Positions 31,025 to 31,713 of a stretch of 31,713 nucleotides of DNA are shown here, piece after piece (positions within the stretch are counted from its first letter, which is position 1; the number at the start of each line of letters is the position of its first letter). The translations under genes were made by a program, and so were the position numbers. The DNA comes from Bordetella parapertussis. GTDB taxonomy: Bacteria; Pseudomonadota; Gammaproteobacteria; Burkholderiales; Burkholderiaceae_C. The stretch is taken from positions 1 to 31,713 of the forward strand of contig CAMBSK010000030.1 of the NCBI GenBank assembly GCA_945870575.1, in the 5' to 3' direction. Under the pieces are notes generated by a model. That model was not told the DNA's origin. It was given only the letters and a program-made list of their open reading frames with translations, and searched no databases.

Positions 31025-31713
31025 ATAGAAATTTTACTTTCCGAATAAATGCGAATTGGCCGCATAGGTTGTTCTGGATCCACGTTGCGGGTGGTGGGTA
31101 AATTAGGTAGATCTTTGATCAAATCCAATAACTTGATGCTTTTGGTTGCGAAATTAACATTCTGAGACAAGTCATTGGTATTTTGTGACATTAACAAGGC
31201 GTTAAGTTTAGAGCGGACAACACCAACTACCGTGCCTCCTGGGCCAATCAGCGGCCCACCCGAGTTGCCTTTTTGAACTTCAGCGCTGAATTGAAAAGAA
31301 TTCTTATCATCTTTTAAGCCTGATGGGCTGTTGACTATTCCTTGGGTAATTTTGGGGGCAAAGCCTTGAATACCTACGTGCGGGTAGCCAATCGTCACTA
31401 CCTCCATACCAGCTGGCACACCTTGGGAATGAGACAAATACAAGAAAGAGGTGATGGCATCTACTTTAAGTAAAGCCAAGTCATTGACTTCATCAAACCG
31501 TATAAGTTTGGCTGGAAGTTTTCTTGAATCTGGAAAGATTACAAATAGGGAAGAAAATTTATTGATGACATGGTTCGACGTAATTAAATACCCGTTGTCG
31601 GTGATAAAAAAACCAGTACCAATAGAAATTTTATCTTTGGGTTTGACTTGCGGAGAAGAAGACTCAAGGGGTGGAGGTGATACGGCGCGCGGGGGGGGGA
31701 ATTCTGCCCATAA
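30988..31713 (-). CDS. Trypsin-like serine protease (HtrA/DegP-type core), 5' end beyond window
   Basis: The frame is open from the window edge to TAG at 30988-30990, giving 241 visible residues. The trypsin fold and catalytic triad are plain: GTGFFITDNGYLITSNHVI with His48 of the fragment, FDEVNDLALLKV with Asp78, and KGNSGGPLIGPGGTVVGVV with Ser151. The TDNGYLITSNHV version is close to HtrA/DegP proteases, but no PDZ domain follows; after the protease core only about 60 residues remain. The part before the protease is Pro-rich (EFPPPRAVSPPPLESSSP) and probably a linker after an upstream domain or signal that is not in the window. AT-rich codon use suggests recent acquisition. It may be a non-PDZ periplasmic protease or part of an effector. 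Confidence 0.8.
   Translation of the reverse strand, partial: LWAEFPPPRAVSPPPLESSSPQVKPKDKISIGTGFFITDNGYLITSNHVINKFSSLFVIFPDSRKLPAKLIRFDEVNDLALLKVDAITSFLYLSHSQGVPAGMEVVTIGYPHVGIQGFAPKITQGIVNSPSGLKDDKNSFQFSAEVQKGNSGGPLIGPGGTVVGVVRSKLNALLMSQNTNDLSQNVNFATKSIKLLDLIKDLPNLPTTRNVDPEQPMRPIRIYSESKISIYPVLALDSKEE
31691..31699. repeat. G9/C9 homopolymer in the protease coding frame
   Basis: Nine consecutive G on the plus strand (C on the coding strand) encode the PPP run before the protease core. Slippage would shift the frame. Confidence 0.95.

Overview
The window looks like a piece of a betaproteobacterial chromosome, most likely order Burkholderiales and close to the Comamonadaceae. The reasons are the gene sets and their order (coaBC-dut; dapA-bamC-metallo-beta-lactamase; parE and parC; ridA; comEC; an orphan TRAP substrate-binding protein), the moderately high GC and the protein sequences. 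The assignment is inferred from family recognition, not from a database search.

Layout. 1-2640: end of coaBC, then dut, with a SlyD-like FKBP prolyl isomerase facing it tail to tail, a RoxA/YcfD-type ribosomal oxygenase diverging from the FKBP gene, and a small Ala/Pro-rich lipoprotein closed by a strong terminator. 2758-8367 is all on the minus strand. It holds one coupled cluster (MFS transporter > 45-residue membrane protein > short-chain dehydrogenase > methyltransferase), then dapA > bamC > YycJ-like hydrolase. 8478-10445 is parE (topoisomerase IV subunit B) and 21206-23560 is parC (subunit A).

Between parE and parC sits a 10.7-kb type I restriction-modification island, 10508-21178. It has nine genes on one strand and every junction overlaps: hsdR, a DUF1016/YhcG-type PD-(D/E)XK nuclease, an N-terminally truncated HATPase_c_4/winged-helix regulator, an unknown 118-residue protein, a KilA-N protein, hsdS, two tandem RhuM-family paralogues, and hsdM last. 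Six accessory genes are therefore wired by translational coupling into the R-M operon. The final gene ends 27 bp before parC with no visible terminator. This is the most interesting part of the window.

23684-28997: a small glycine-rich lipoprotein gene and ridA (minus), a secreted Lys/Ala/Glu-rich repeat protein, a surface-adhesin-E-like exported protein and the DNA-uptake channel gene comEC (plus). 29079-29327 is a decayed VapB antitoxin gene with two in-frame amber codons and no toxin. 29373-30464 is a Tat-exported TRAP substrate-binding protein. The last 1.2 kb (about 30480-31713) is clearly AT-richer. It carries a stand-alone LuxR-type HTH protein and, overlapping it tail to tail, a trypsin-like serine protease that runs off the window and has a G9/C9 tract near its visible N-terminal end.

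No rRNA, tRNA, CRISPR array, integrase or insertion sequence was recognised.
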